Origin: Marivita lacus
Lineage (GTDB): Bacteria; Pseudomonadota; Alphaproteobacteria; Rhodobacterales; Rhodobacteraceae
Direction of reading: 5' to 3'
Length of the DNA: 64,000 nucleotides
NCBI RefSeq assembly: GCF_014637725.1
Contig: NZ_BMFC01000001.1
Location: forward strand, 498,632-562,631
Shown here: in pieces, positions 7,039-15,266 of the stretch
How the letters are laid out: each line of letters begins with the position of its first letter
Position numbering within the stretch: the first letter of the stretch is position 1
Program-made: the position numbers and the translations under genes
The notes under the pieces: generated by a model
Databases searched by the model: none
What the model was told of the DNA's origin: nothing
The model's input: the letters and a program-made list of their open reading frames with translations, nothing else

Positions 7039-9863
7039 GGTTCCACCTTCCAGCGCAGTTCGTCAGGCCCCTTGCCAACTGGTGATGTCAGTTCTTCGAA
7101 CACCGGGTGGGATTCAGACGGGCCGTCGACCTTTTCGATCTTCACCCGCAAGTCGAACCACGCCGCCTGTCCTGTCACCGGGTCGGAATTGGCCCAGCGC
7201 AACCCGTCGCCCTTGGGCGGCAAAAGCTCATGGATCAGGTGGTTCAGCAGGAAGCCCTTGGTCGCTTCGGGCGCGTCTTTGTCAAGCGCCCATGCACCCT
7301 TGCGCTTGCCGATGGCGTTCCATGTCCAGACGGTGTTTTCGTTGAGCGCAGCCATATGCGCGACGGGCACCGTGATGTCGCCATGGGCCGAGGTGACCTT
7401 GGCCCATTCGCCGGTCTTGAAGCCATGTTTCTCCCACAGCTTTGTCGGCAGGTAGAGCGGGTTGTGGCCGTGAATCTGCCGCAGCCACGCGTTCTGGGTG
7501 CCCCAGCTGTGGTACATCGCCATTGGGCGCTGGGTCAGCGCGTGGATCGCGAATTCATCGGTATCGACGCGGTCGTCCTCGAACGGCGCGTACCAGATTG
7601 GTAGCGGGTCGAGCGTGTGCTTGATGCGGTCGCGCAGATGATCCGGCGGCTGGCGGTCGCCCTGCCCTTCGGCGGCCAGCTGGAACTTGCGCATCGGTTC
7701 GACGTAAAGCTGGAAGATGTAGGGCGCGGGCGCATCGTAGAGGCCGATCTGCACCGCCCATTCCTGATAGGCCTTGTTCCACGGTTTGTAATACAGGCCT
7801 TCATCCGGAACGTGCGACGACCAGAACCCGCCATTGGCGATATAGCTGTCGATCTGCGCCTCGTTCGCGTCGCCGCGCCCGCCGGTCACCCCCTCTTCGC
7901 CCATGCGCCAACCAGCAAGCGGCCCGATCCCGGGACGGCGTTGATGGTTGGTGATGTAATCGGCGTAATCGGCATATTTCTGGGTTCCGTCCTCGTTGAC
8001 AAAACCGGGCAGGTCGAGCTTTGCCCCCAACTCGCAGAGCACCGACTGGAAGCCGCGCACATCACGGTCAGGCTGCACCACTGGCCAGCGGATCGCATCC
8101 GCCGCGGCATCCGCCTCGCAGATCGGGCGGTCGAGAAGCGAGATGCAATCGTGCCGTTCGAGGTAGGTCGTGTCGGGCAGGATCAGGTCGGCATAAGCCA
8201 CCATTTCCGACGAATAGGCATCGGAGTAGATGATGCGTGGGATCACGTACTCGCCGGTCTCGTCGGTGTCGGTCAGCATCTTCATGACACCCGAGGTGTT
8301 CATCGACGAGTTCCACGACATGTTGGCCATGTACATGAACAGCGTGTCGATCTTGTAGGGGTCACCGGCATAGGCGTTCGAAATCACCATATGCATCAGG
8401 CCATGGGCGCTCATGGGGTTTTCCCATGTGAACGCCTTGTCGATGCGGGCGGGTGTGCCGTCTTCCTTGAGGCAGAGGTCATCGGGGCCATGGACAAAGC
8501 CCAGATGCGGGCCGTCAAGGGGTTTGCCCGGTGTCACCTTGCAATGCGGTTTCGGGTGCGCAGTCGCCGGTTTGGGATAGGGCGGTTTGAACCGGAACCC
8601 GCCGGGAGTTTCGACGCTGCCCAGCAGGATTTGCAACACATGCAGCGCGCGGCAGGTCTGAAAGCCGTTGGAATGGGCAGAGATCCCGCGCATGGCGTGG
8701 AAACTGACCGGGCGGCCGACCATCTTGTCATGTTTCTCGCCGCGGAAATCGGTCCAGGGCTGGTCGATCTCGATCGCTTCGTCAAAGGCGACGCGGGCAA
8801 TCTCGGCCGCGATGCGCTTGATCTTGGTGGCGGACACGCCGCAGGTGTCGGCCACCGCTTCGGGGGCGTATTGCGGATCGAGATAGCGCTCGGCCAGAAG
8901 ATGCATCACCGGCTTGTGCGTGATCCCGGCATGGCGGTAGCTGGCTGCCAGATCGGGTTTCACACCCGGTTCGTCAAACGCCGTCAGCTTGCCTGTGACA
9001 CGGTCCATGACCAGCGGCTTGCCGTTGTCGTCCTTGAGGAACAGGCCATGTTCGGGCGATTTCGGATCGCTGTTCACCAGCACGGGCGCATTGGTGTAGC
9101 GGGCGAGGTAATCGAGGTCGATCTTGCCGGCCTTCAGCAATTCGTGGACCAGCGCGAGGATGAACAGGCCATCGGTGCCGGGCGTGATGCCGACCCAATC
9201 ATCGGCGATCGCGTTATAGCCGGTCCGGATCGGGTTGACGCCGATCACCTTGGCACCGCGCGCCTTGATCTTGCCCAGTCCCATCTTGATCGGGTTGCTG
9301 TCGTGATCCTCGGCCACGCCGAATAGAATGAAGAGTTTGGTATGGTCCCAGTCGGGCTGGCCGAATTCCCAAAACGCGCCGCCCATCGTGTAAATACCTG
9401 CCGCCGCCATGTTGACGGAACAGAACCCGCCATGCGCGGCATAGTTGGGCGTTCCGAAATTCTGCGCCCAGAAGCTGGTGAAGGATTGCGATTGGTCGCG
9501 CCCGGTGAAGAACGCGAGCTTTTCGGGCGCGGTGTCGCGGATCGGCTTGAGCCATCCGGTTGCGATCTCCAGCGCCTCGTCCCAGCTGATTTCCTCGAAT
9601 TCGCCGGAGCCGCGCGGGCCGACACGCTTCAGAGGCGCACGCAGACGGGACGGCGCATTGTGCTGCATGATCCCGGCGCTGCCCTTGGCACAAAGAACGC
9701 CCTTGTTGACCGGGTGATCGCGGTTGCCCTCGATATAGGCGACCTTGCCCTCCTTCATGTGCACGTTGATCCCGCAGCGGCAGGCGCACATGTAGCATGT
9801 GGTCTTGCGCACCTCGTCCGAGACTTTCGGCGACAGGTTCAGCTCTGGCTGGACATGGCCCAT
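7035..9863 (-). CDS. soeA: Sulfite dehydrogenase molybdopterin subunit (SoeA)
   Basis: This 942-residue molybdopterin oxidoreductase has an N-terminal 4Fe-4S motif (C23, C26, C30, and the later cysteine in GVLCAKG), then the molybdopterin domains and a C-terminal dinucleotide-binding domain. It has no twin-arginine signal, unlike DmsA or PsrA, which fits the cytoplasmic SoeA that oxidises sulfite to sulfate. Sulfite is produced by Xsc, encoded four kilobases away. The preceding 110 bases hold a LacI-type operator. Length and layout are normal. A different sulfur substrate cannot be excluded from sequence alone. Confidence 0.8.
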   Translation of the reverse strand: MGHVQPELNLSPKVSDEVRKTTCYMCACRCGINVHMKEGKVAYIEGNRDHPVNKGVLCAKGSAGIMQHNAPSRLRAPLKRVGPRGSGEFEEISWDEALEIATGWLKPIRDTAPEKLAFFTGRDQSQSFTSFWAQNFGTPNYAAHGGFCSVNMAAAGIYTMGGAFWEFGQPDWDHTKLFILFGVAEDHDSNPIKMGLGKIKARGAKVIGVNPIRTGYNAIADDWVGITPGTDGLFILALVHELLKAGKIDLDYLARYTNAPVLVNSDPKSPEHGLFLKDDNGKPLVMDRVTGKLTAFDEPGVKPDLAASYRHAGITHKPVMHLLAERYLDPQYAPEAVADTCGVSATKIKRIAAEIARVAFDEAIEIDQPWTDFRGEKHDKMVGRPVSFHAMRGISAHSNGFQTCRALHVLQILLGSVETPGGFRFKPPYPKPATAHPKPHCKVTPGKPLDGPHLGFVHGPDDLCLKEDGTPARIDKAFTWENPMSAHGLMHMVISNAYAGDPYKIDTLFMYMANMSWNSSMNTSGVMKMLTDTDETGEYVIPRIIYSDAYSSEMVAYADLILPDTTYLERHDCISLLDRPICEADAAADAIRWPVVQPDRDVRGFQSVLCELGAKLDLPGFVNEDGTQKYADYADYITNHQRRPGIGPLAGWRMGEEGVTGGRGDANEAQIDSYIANGGFWSSHVPDEGLYYKPWNKAYQEWAVQIGLYDAPAPYIFQLYVEPMRKFQLAAEGQGDRQPPDHLRDRIKHTLDPLPIWYAPFEDDRVDTDEFAIHALTQRPMAMYHSWGTQNAWLRQIHGHNPLYLPTKLWEKHGFKTGEWAKVTSAHGDITVPVAHMAALNENTVWTWNAIGKRKGAWALDKDAPEATKGFLLNHLIHELLPPKGDGLRWANSDPVTGQAAWFDLRVKIEKVDGPSESHPVFEELTSPVGKGPDELRWKVEP

Positions 9864-9973
9864 AGATTTCCTCCCTCTGCTGCCCGGATGTGCCCCCGGT
9901 CAGATTTGGCGACAGTGTTCATGTTTCCGCGCCGATGGTAAAGGCGCATTATGCAAGCGCTTACATTTCCGTT
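9864..9973 (-). promoter_or_regulatory. soe operon promoter region
   Basis: This 110-base gap lies between the citrate synthase stop and the soeA start. It holds a purine-rich ribosome site (GAGGGAGGAAA on the minus strand) just before the soeA ATG and the operator described separately. No terminator for citrate synthase is evident, so some read-through is possible. Confidence 0.45.
9951..9966. promoter_or_regulatory. LacI-family operator candidate
   Basis: The sequence ATGCAAGCGCTTACAT is a 16-base inverted repeat with one mismatched pair, centred on a CG step. It fits the LacI/GalR-type consensus TGNAANCGNTTNCA. It lies about 90 bases upstream of the soeA start codon, and a LacI-family gene lies at the other end of the operon. 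Binding by that regulator is inferred. Confidence 0.6.
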
Positions 9974-11107
9974 TCACCGATCCTCGACAGGCACCCAGGC
10001 ACGCGGTTCGGGGCCGTTATAAAGCGTCAGCGGACGGATCAGGATATTGCCGCGCTGCTGTTCGATGCATTGGATCACCCAGCCGGGCATGCGCCCGATG
10101 GCAAAGATCGGGACATAGAGATCCATCGCGATGCCGTGCAACTGATAGATCACGCCGGAATAGAAATCCACGTTCACGTTCAGGCCATGCCGGCTGTAGG
10201 GTTTCATCGCCTCGACGACGGCTTGCAGGATGGCGTACCATTCCGGCGCGCCCATTTCCTCGCCCAGCTTGCGCACCCCTTCGCGCATGTGGCGCGCGCG
10301 CGGGTCTTCGGCGCGATAAACCCGATGCCCGAACCCGGTGACCGCCTCGCGGTTGGCGCGCTTGGCCTTGACATAGGCTTCGGCGTTTTCCGGCGTGCCG
10401 ATCTCTCGGACCATCTTCATCACGTCTTCCGCAGCACCCCCATGCGCCGGACCTGCCAGCGTGCTGAGCGCCGTGACAATGGCCCCGTGCAGGTTGGCTT
10501 CGGTCCCGACCGTCACCCGCGCGGCAAAGCTTGACGCGTTCGCACCGTGTTCGGCATGGAGAACAAAATCCACATCCGCCAGACGCGCCGCATCCTCGGA
10601 CGGCGTTTCGCCCTTGAGCATCCAGAGCCAGTTCGCGGCATGGCTCAGGCTGTCGTCGGGTGCCACCGGATCGCGCCCGTTGCGGATGGCCTCGTGCGCT
10701 GCGACCAGTGTCGGCACCTGCGCGGTCAGACGCATGCCATTGCGCAGAAACGCCTCCTCCCCAGTTTCAAGGCTGTCCGGCTCCAGCGCCGCCAGCGCGG
10801 ACACCGCCGTGCGCAGCACATCCATCGGGTAACCGTCCTTGCAGGTGCGGATGATGTCGAGCACCGCATCCGGCACGGCGCGCGCCGCCCTCAATGCGCC
10901 GTCGAAAGCCGCAAGTTCGCTGGCGGTCGGCAATTCACCCTTCATCAAGAGGTGGCAGACCTCCTCGAAGGTCGCGTGGGTCGCAAGGTCGTGGATCGAA
11001 TACCCGCGATATTGCAGCATCCCTGCGGCACCGTCGATGTCGCTGACGCCCGATCGCTCGAAATACACCCCTTTCAAACCTCGGTTTATCTTGACGTCAT
11101 CGGCCAT
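9974..11107 (-). CDS. Citrate synthase family protein
   Basis: This 377-residue protein is a short, type-II-like citrate or 2-methylcitrate synthase. The catalytic residues are visible: H222 (GPAHGGA), H261 (GFGHRVYR) and D314 (NVDFYSG). It condenses acetyl-CoA (or propionyl-CoA) with oxaloacetate. Next to pta, ackA and xsc it probably feeds the acetyl group of sulfoacetaldehyde into the TCA cycle. The start at 11107 is only 36 bases from the divergent pta start. Citrate and methylcitrate synthases of this size cannot be told apart by eye. Confidence 0.8.
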   Translation of the reverse strand: MADDVKINRGLKGVYFERSGVSDIDGAAGMLQYRGYSIHDLATHATFEEVCHLLMKGELPTASELAAFDGALRAARAVPDAVLDIIRTCKDGYPMDVLRTAVSALAALEPDSLETGEEAFLRNGMRLTAQVPTLVAAHEAIRNGRDPVAPDDSLSHAANWLWMLKGETPSEDAARLADVDFVLHAEHGANASSFAARVTVGTEANLHGAIVTALSTLAGPAHGGAAEDVMKMVREIGTPENAEAYVKAKRANREAVTGFGHRVYRAEDPRARHMREGVRKLGEEMGAPEWYAILQAVVEAMKPYSRHGLNVNVDFYSGVIYQLHGIAMDLYVPIFAIGRMPGWVIQCIEQQRGNILIRPLTLYNGPEPRAWVPVEDR

Positions 11108-11143
11108 TGAAGGCTCCTTTGCGGTGGGAATCGGGAGAGCGAC
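11108..11143. promoter_or_regulatory. 36-base divergent start region, citrate synthase / pta
   Basis: Only 36 bases separate two divergent start codons. Each gene has a ribosome site here (AAAGGAG toward citrate synthase, GGGAG toward pta), leaving no room for two complete promoters. At least one promoter must lie inside the opposite coding region, or one start is annotated too far upstream. Confidence 0.5.
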
Positions 11144-12007
11144 ATGAGTGTTCTGAACGCGGCGCGCGCCATTGCAGCGGGGTCTGACACCCGCGTGGTG
11201 TTTCCCGAACTGGACGATCCGCGCGTGGCAGAAGCCGCGCGGCACTTGACCGGGAATGATTTGTGTTCCGTTCTGGGCGTCACACCCGAGATTACAGATG
11301 CGCAAGTCGCGGTGTTGGTGCGCGCGCGCGGGATGAAAGAGGCAATGGCCCGGCGGCTGTTGCAGAAACCGCTGTACCGGGCTGCTGCCATGGTGGCTGC
11401 GGGCGAGGCGGACGCGATGGTGGCCGGTGCAGACAGCCCGACCCGGCGTGTGATCGAGGCCGCGAGCATGGCCATCGGCCTTGCCGACGGTGTCACGATC
11501 CCGTCGTCATATTTCCTGATGCTGTTCCCGGACGGACGCACGTTCGTGTTTGCCGATTGCGCCGTGAACGTCGCGCCGGACGCGACCGCGCTCGAAGCCA
11601 TCGCGCGCGCCTCGGCGGACACGGCACGCGTGCTTTTGGGGTCAGCGCGGGTTGCGCTGCTGTCGTTCTCGACAGGCACCAGCGGCGCGGGCGACAGCGT
11701 GGATACGGTGCGCGCGGTTGCAGAGGCCACCGGGTTTGACGGACCGGTGCAGGCGGATGCGGCATTGAACGCAACCATCGCCGCAAAGAAGGGTTTGGGC
11801 AGCGGCGATGCAAACGTGCTGGTCTTTCCATCGCTGGACGCGGGCAACATCGCGTACAAGCTCTGCCAGGAACTGGCTGGCGCACAGGCCATAGGGCCGT
11901 TCCTGCAGGGTTTTGCCCGACCGGTCTGTGACCTGAGCCGGGGCGCCACGGCAGAGGACATCGTGGCCTCCACGCTGGTCACCATCGCCCTCGCGCAGCG
12001 CGCCTGA
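11144..12007 (+). CDS. pta: Phosphate acetyltransferase
   Basis: This 287-residue protein has the PTA_PTB fold signature: VVFPELDDPRV near the start, ADAMVAGADSPT, a central LLFP-like segment and LVFPSLDAGNIAYKL near the end. It converts acetyl phosphate and CoA to acetyl-CoA and phosphate. Acetyl phosphate is the product of Xsc. It is shorter than the usual 320-340-residue domain, mainly between residues 30 and 60. The gene runs opposite to xsc and ackA and converges on ackA with a 10-base gap. Confidence 0.85.
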   Translation: MSVLNAARAIAAGSDTRVVFPELDDPRVAEAARHLTGNDLCSVLGVTPEITDAQVAVLVRARGMKEAMARRLLQKPLYRAAAMVAAGEADAMVAGADSPTRRVIEAASMAIGLADGVTIPSSYFLMLFPDGRTFVFADCAVNVAPDATALEAIARASADTARVLLGSARVALLSFSTGTSGAGDSVDTVRAVAEATGFDGPVQADAALNATIAAKKGLGSGDANVLVFPSLDAGNIAYKLCQELAGAQAIGPFLQGFARPVCDLSRGATAEDIVASTLVTIALAQRA

Positions 12008-12017
12008 GTCATCGGTC

Positions 12018-13178
12018 TCACGCCGCCTCCAGCAAGGCCGCGGCGTCCATTGCGATCATGCGCTCTTCTTCGGCGGGGATGACCCAGACTGAAACCTTGG
12101 AACTGTCCGCATGCAGGCGTGGCCCGGAGCGGTGGTTGAAGTCCGGATTGATCCGAACCCCGGCCCATTCCAGCCCGCGCAAAATCCGCGCCCGGACACC
12201 AACGGCGTTCTCGCCGATACCGCCTGTGAACGCGATGGCATCCAAGCCTTCCAGCGCCGCGATCAGAGACCCGGCATGGCGCAGCGTCCAGTAGCAGAAA
12301 TGTTCGACGGCAAAGGCGCTCTCGGCAGAGGCATCGACCATGAGCTTGCGCATGTCTGACTTGCCGCCGGAGAGGCCCAGCAATCCGCTTTCGTGGTTCA
12401 GGATCGCCTTGGTGCGCTCCAGCCCGTTTTCCTCGACCAAGCGAAGCACGGCGTTGGCGTCGATCCCGCCGGACCGTGTGCCCATGGTCAGACCATCGAG
12501 CGGCGAGTACCCCATCGTGGTGGCGATGGATTGCCCGTTGTGGATCGCGCAGAGCGACGCGCCGTTGCCGAGGTGAAACGCCAAGAGGCGCGAGGGCAAC
12601 GCCTCGCCCGAGACTTCGGGCAAGCGACGCACCAGAGAGGCATAGCTCAAACCGTGGAACCCGTAGCGGCGGATGCCCTTGGTCTCCATCATCTTGGGGA
12701 TCGCATAACGCGTTGCAACACTTGGGTTGGTGGCATGGAACGAGGTGTCAAAGCTCGCGAACTGGGGCAAGTCGGGGGCAAGACGCGACAGAGCCTCCAT
12801 CGGGGCAAGGTTGTGCGGATTGTGCAACGGTGCAAGCGGCGTGCAGTTGGCAATCTCTGCGCGCACCTGATCGGTGACGCGCATCGGCGCCGTCAGCTTG
12901 CGCCCGCCATGCACCACGCGATGCCCAACCGCGCGCAACCGGTCGGGCGTGATGCCGCGATCCGACAGCGCTTTCAGGATCGCCTCAAGCGCGGCGCGGT
13001 GATCAATGAGCGGGGTGTGTCGCCGGTCGTCACCGATCTGCAGACTGGACGCCGCACCGATGGCGTCGGCCATTCCCGAGAGTGTCTCGGTCAAAGCCGC
13101 ATCGAACAGCGCGAACTTGATCGAGGAAGACCCCGCATTGAGAACCAGGATCGGCCCGTCCACTGCGGGGTCAGCCAT
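12018..13178 (-). CDS. ackA: Acetate kinase
   Basis: This 386-residue ASKHA-fold kinase shows the expected motifs: ILVLNAGSSSIKF at the start, FDTSFHAT, YGFHGLSY, HLGNGASLCAI and MGTRSGGID. It makes ATP and acetate from acetyl phosphate, or works in reverse. The start at 13178 follows the xsc stop by one base, so the two are one transcript. Together with pta it gives the cell a choice between substrate-level ATP and acetyl-CoA. Length is normal. Confidence 0.92.
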   Translation of the reverse strand: MADPAVDGPILVLNAGSSSIKFALFDAALTETLSGMADAIGAASSLQIGDDRRHTPLIDHRAALEAILKALSDRGITPDRLRAVGHRVVHGGRKLTAPMRVTDQVRAEIANCTPLAPLHNPHNLAPMEALSRLAPDLPQFASFDTSFHATNPSVATRYAIPKMMETKGIRRYGFHGLSYASLVRRLPEVSGEALPSRLLAFHLGNGASLCAIHNGQSIATTMGYSPLDGLTMGTRSGGIDANAVLRLVEENGLERTKAILNHESGLLGLSGGKSDMRKLMVDASAESAFAVEHFCYWTLRHAGSLIAALEGLDAIAFTGGIGENAVGVRARILRGLEWAGVRINPDFNHRSGPRLHADSSKVSVWVIPAEEERMIAMDAAALLEAA

Positions 13179-13179
13179 C

Positions 13180-14958
13180 TCAGGCGACCTGCTGCGGGCG
13201 CATGTCCGCCGGGTCGATTCCCGCCACCGCAACCGGCGGCTTCATCGCGTCACGGCGGAACGGTTCCCCCAGTTCCTGGTTGATCATGGCTTCGATCAGA
13301 GTGGTCTTGCCATGCTCCATCTGGTCCTTGATCGCGGTGTCCAGCGCATCGCGCAGTTCATCCATCGTGCGCGCAACGACGCCCTTGAGACCACATGCCT
13401 TGGCGATGGCGGCATAGCTGACGCCCTCGTCGAGTTCGGTGCCGACGAAATTGTCATCGTACCACAGCGTCGAGTTGCGCTTTTCCGCACCCCATTGGTA
13501 GTTGCGGAACACAACCTGAGTGATGGCGGGCCATTCCGGGCGACCGATGGCGGTGAGTTCGGTGACCGCGATGCCGAAGGCACCGTCGCCAGCAAAACCG
13601 ACCACCGGCACGTCCGGGCATCCGATCTTGGCACCCACAATGGACGGCAGACCGTAACCACAGGGGCCGAACAGACCCGGCGCAAGGTATTTCCGGCCCT
13701 CTTCGAACGACGGGTAGGCGTTGCCGATGGCGCAGTTGTTGCCGATGTCTGACGAGATGATCGCGTCTTTCGGCAGCGCCGACTGGATCGCGCGCCACGC
13801 CATGCGCGGGCTCATCCAGTCCGGCTTGGCGGCACGGGCGCGTTCGTTCCAGGACGTGCCCGGATCGTCTTGTTCGTGGTCCATGCTGGACAACTGCTGC
13901 GCCCATGTGGACTTGGTTTTCGCGATTGTGGCTTTTCGGTCCTCGCGGCCCTCATCGCCCGCAGTGTCAGACAGCCGCGCGAGGATGCCATCGGCCACCT
14001 TTTTCGCGTCACCGACGATGCCGACGCTGACTTTCTTGGTCAGGCCGATACGGTCGGGGTTGATGTCGACCTGGATGATCTTGGCCCCCTTGGGCCAGTA
14101 GTCAATGCCGTAGCCCGGCAGGGTCGAGAACGGGTTGAGGCGCGTGCCAAGGCAGAGCACCACGTCTGCGCCGGAAATCAGCTCCATCGCGGCCTTGGAG
14201 CCGTTATAGCCCAACGGACCAGCGAACAGAGGATGTGAGCCGGGGAAGGCATCGTTGTGCTGGTAGCCCACACAGACCGGCGCGGTCAGCCGTTCCGCCA
14301 GTGCCATCGACGCGGGGATCGCACCGGCGAGAACCACGCCGGCACCATTCAGGATCACGGGGTTTCTGGCGGTCGACAACAGGTCTGCCGCCTGCTGAAT
14401 CGCGCTGTCGCCACCAGAGGGGCGTTCGAATTCGACCACTTCGGGCAGGTCGATGTCGATCACCTGCGTCCAGAAATCGCGCGGCATGTTGATCTGTGCC
14501 GGGGCAGAGGCGCGCTTGGCGTTCAGGATCACGCGGTTCAGCACTTCGGCCACGCGGGAGGCATCGCGTACCTCTTCCTGGTAAGCGACCATGTCTTCGA
14601 ACAGCTTCATCTGCTCGACTTCCTGGAAACCACCCTGGCCGATGGTCTTGTTCGCGGCCTGCGGCGTGACCAGCAAAAGCGGCGTGTGGTTCCAATAGGC
14701 GGTTTTGACGGCGGTCACGAAATTGGTGATGCCGGGGCCGTTCTGCGCGATCATCATGCTCATCTTGCCAGAGGCGCGGGTGTACCCGTCAGCCATCATC
14801 CCGCCCGAACCTTCATGCGCGCAGTCCCAGAAGGTGATGCCCGCTTTCGGGAAAATATCCGAAATCGGCATGAAGGCAGACCCGATGATACCGAACGCAT
14901 GTTCGATCCCGTGCATCTGCAGGACTTTGACAAAAGCTTCTTCGGTGGTCATTTTCAT
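13180..14958 (-). CDS. xsc: Sulfoacetaldehyde acetyltransferase
   Basis: This 592-residue thiamine-diphosphate enzyme splits sulfoacetaldehyde with phosphate into sulfite and acetyl phosphate, the central step in use of taurine, isethionate and related sulfonates. The TPP glutamate is E49 (AHEGSGG), and the C-terminal TPP/Mg motif runs GDGAFG ... NYQWG. The start at 14958 (MKMTTEE) has a GGGAG ribosome site and matches Xsc N-termini; a longer in-frame extension is not supported. ackA follows after one base. Size and motifs are normal. Confidence 0.95.
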   Translation of the reverse strand: MKMTTEEAFVKVLQMHGIEHAFGIIGSAFMPISDIFPKAGITFWDCAHEGSGGMMADGYTRASGKMSMMIAQNGPGITNFVTAVKTAYWNHTPLLLVTPQAANKTIGQGGFQEVEQMKLFEDMVAYQEEVRDASRVAEVLNRVILNAKRASAPAQINMPRDFWTQVIDIDLPEVVEFERPSGGDSAIQQAADLLSTARNPVILNGAGVVLAGAIPASMALAERLTAPVCVGYQHNDAFPGSHPLFAGPLGYNGSKAAMELISGADVVLCLGTRLNPFSTLPGYGIDYWPKGAKIIQVDINPDRIGLTKKVSVGIVGDAKKVADGILARLSDTAGDEGREDRKATIAKTKSTWAQQLSSMDHEQDDPGTSWNERARAAKPDWMSPRMAWRAIQSALPKDAIISSDIGNNCAIGNAYPSFEEGRKYLAPGLFGPCGYGLPSIVGAKIGCPDVPVVGFAGDGAFGIAVTELTAIGRPEWPAITQVVFRNYQWGAEKRNSTLWYDDNFVGTELDEGVSYAAIAKACGLKGVVARTMDELRDALDTAIKDQMEHGKTTLIEAMINQELGEPFRRDAMKPPVAVAGIDPADMRPQQVA

Positions 14959-15266
14959 GGTGGCTCTCCCTGGGAAGGGCGCAGGCCAAAGGACCGGCGC
15001 GGTTGGCCGGACAGTAGCTGGGAGTCGCCGCGGCCAATAGGGCCACATTGGACTGCCGCTTATAGCCAATTTACCACAGATGCCTGTCATCGTGGAGGAC
15101 AGGCAAGCCACGCGAAACATGGTTTTACTACAATCCCGCAGCATTTGTGCCGTATTTCAAATGCAGTATGGTGACCACATCGTGAAACAGGACCAGCTTC
15201 GGGCTGTGAGTACCCGTGTACATGATGTAACGCGCACTGAACCGCACGCTAACGGCAGGACCCTAA
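14959..15266. promoter_or_regulatory. Divergent intergenic region xsc / polysaccharide genes
   Basis: This 308-base region lacks a convincing gene. Close to xsc it has GCCAAT at 15033-15038 and again at 15065-15070, exactly 32 bases apart (about three helix turns), with an inverted ATTGG at 15047-15051. Such spaced repeats suit a dimeric activator for xsc. The right half is AT-richer and should hold the promoter of the ligase-like gene. Confidence 0.4.

Noticed and set aside
7617-9326. 569-codon open frame antisense to soeA
   Set aside because: It is a shadow of the high third-position GC of soeA, with no ribosome site and no recognisable domain.
6128-9863. Reading the molybdoenzyme operon as a DMSO or polysulfide reductase
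   Set aside because: The catalytic subunit has no Tat signal, and the xsc, pta and ackA neighbours supply sulfite; SoeABC explains both.
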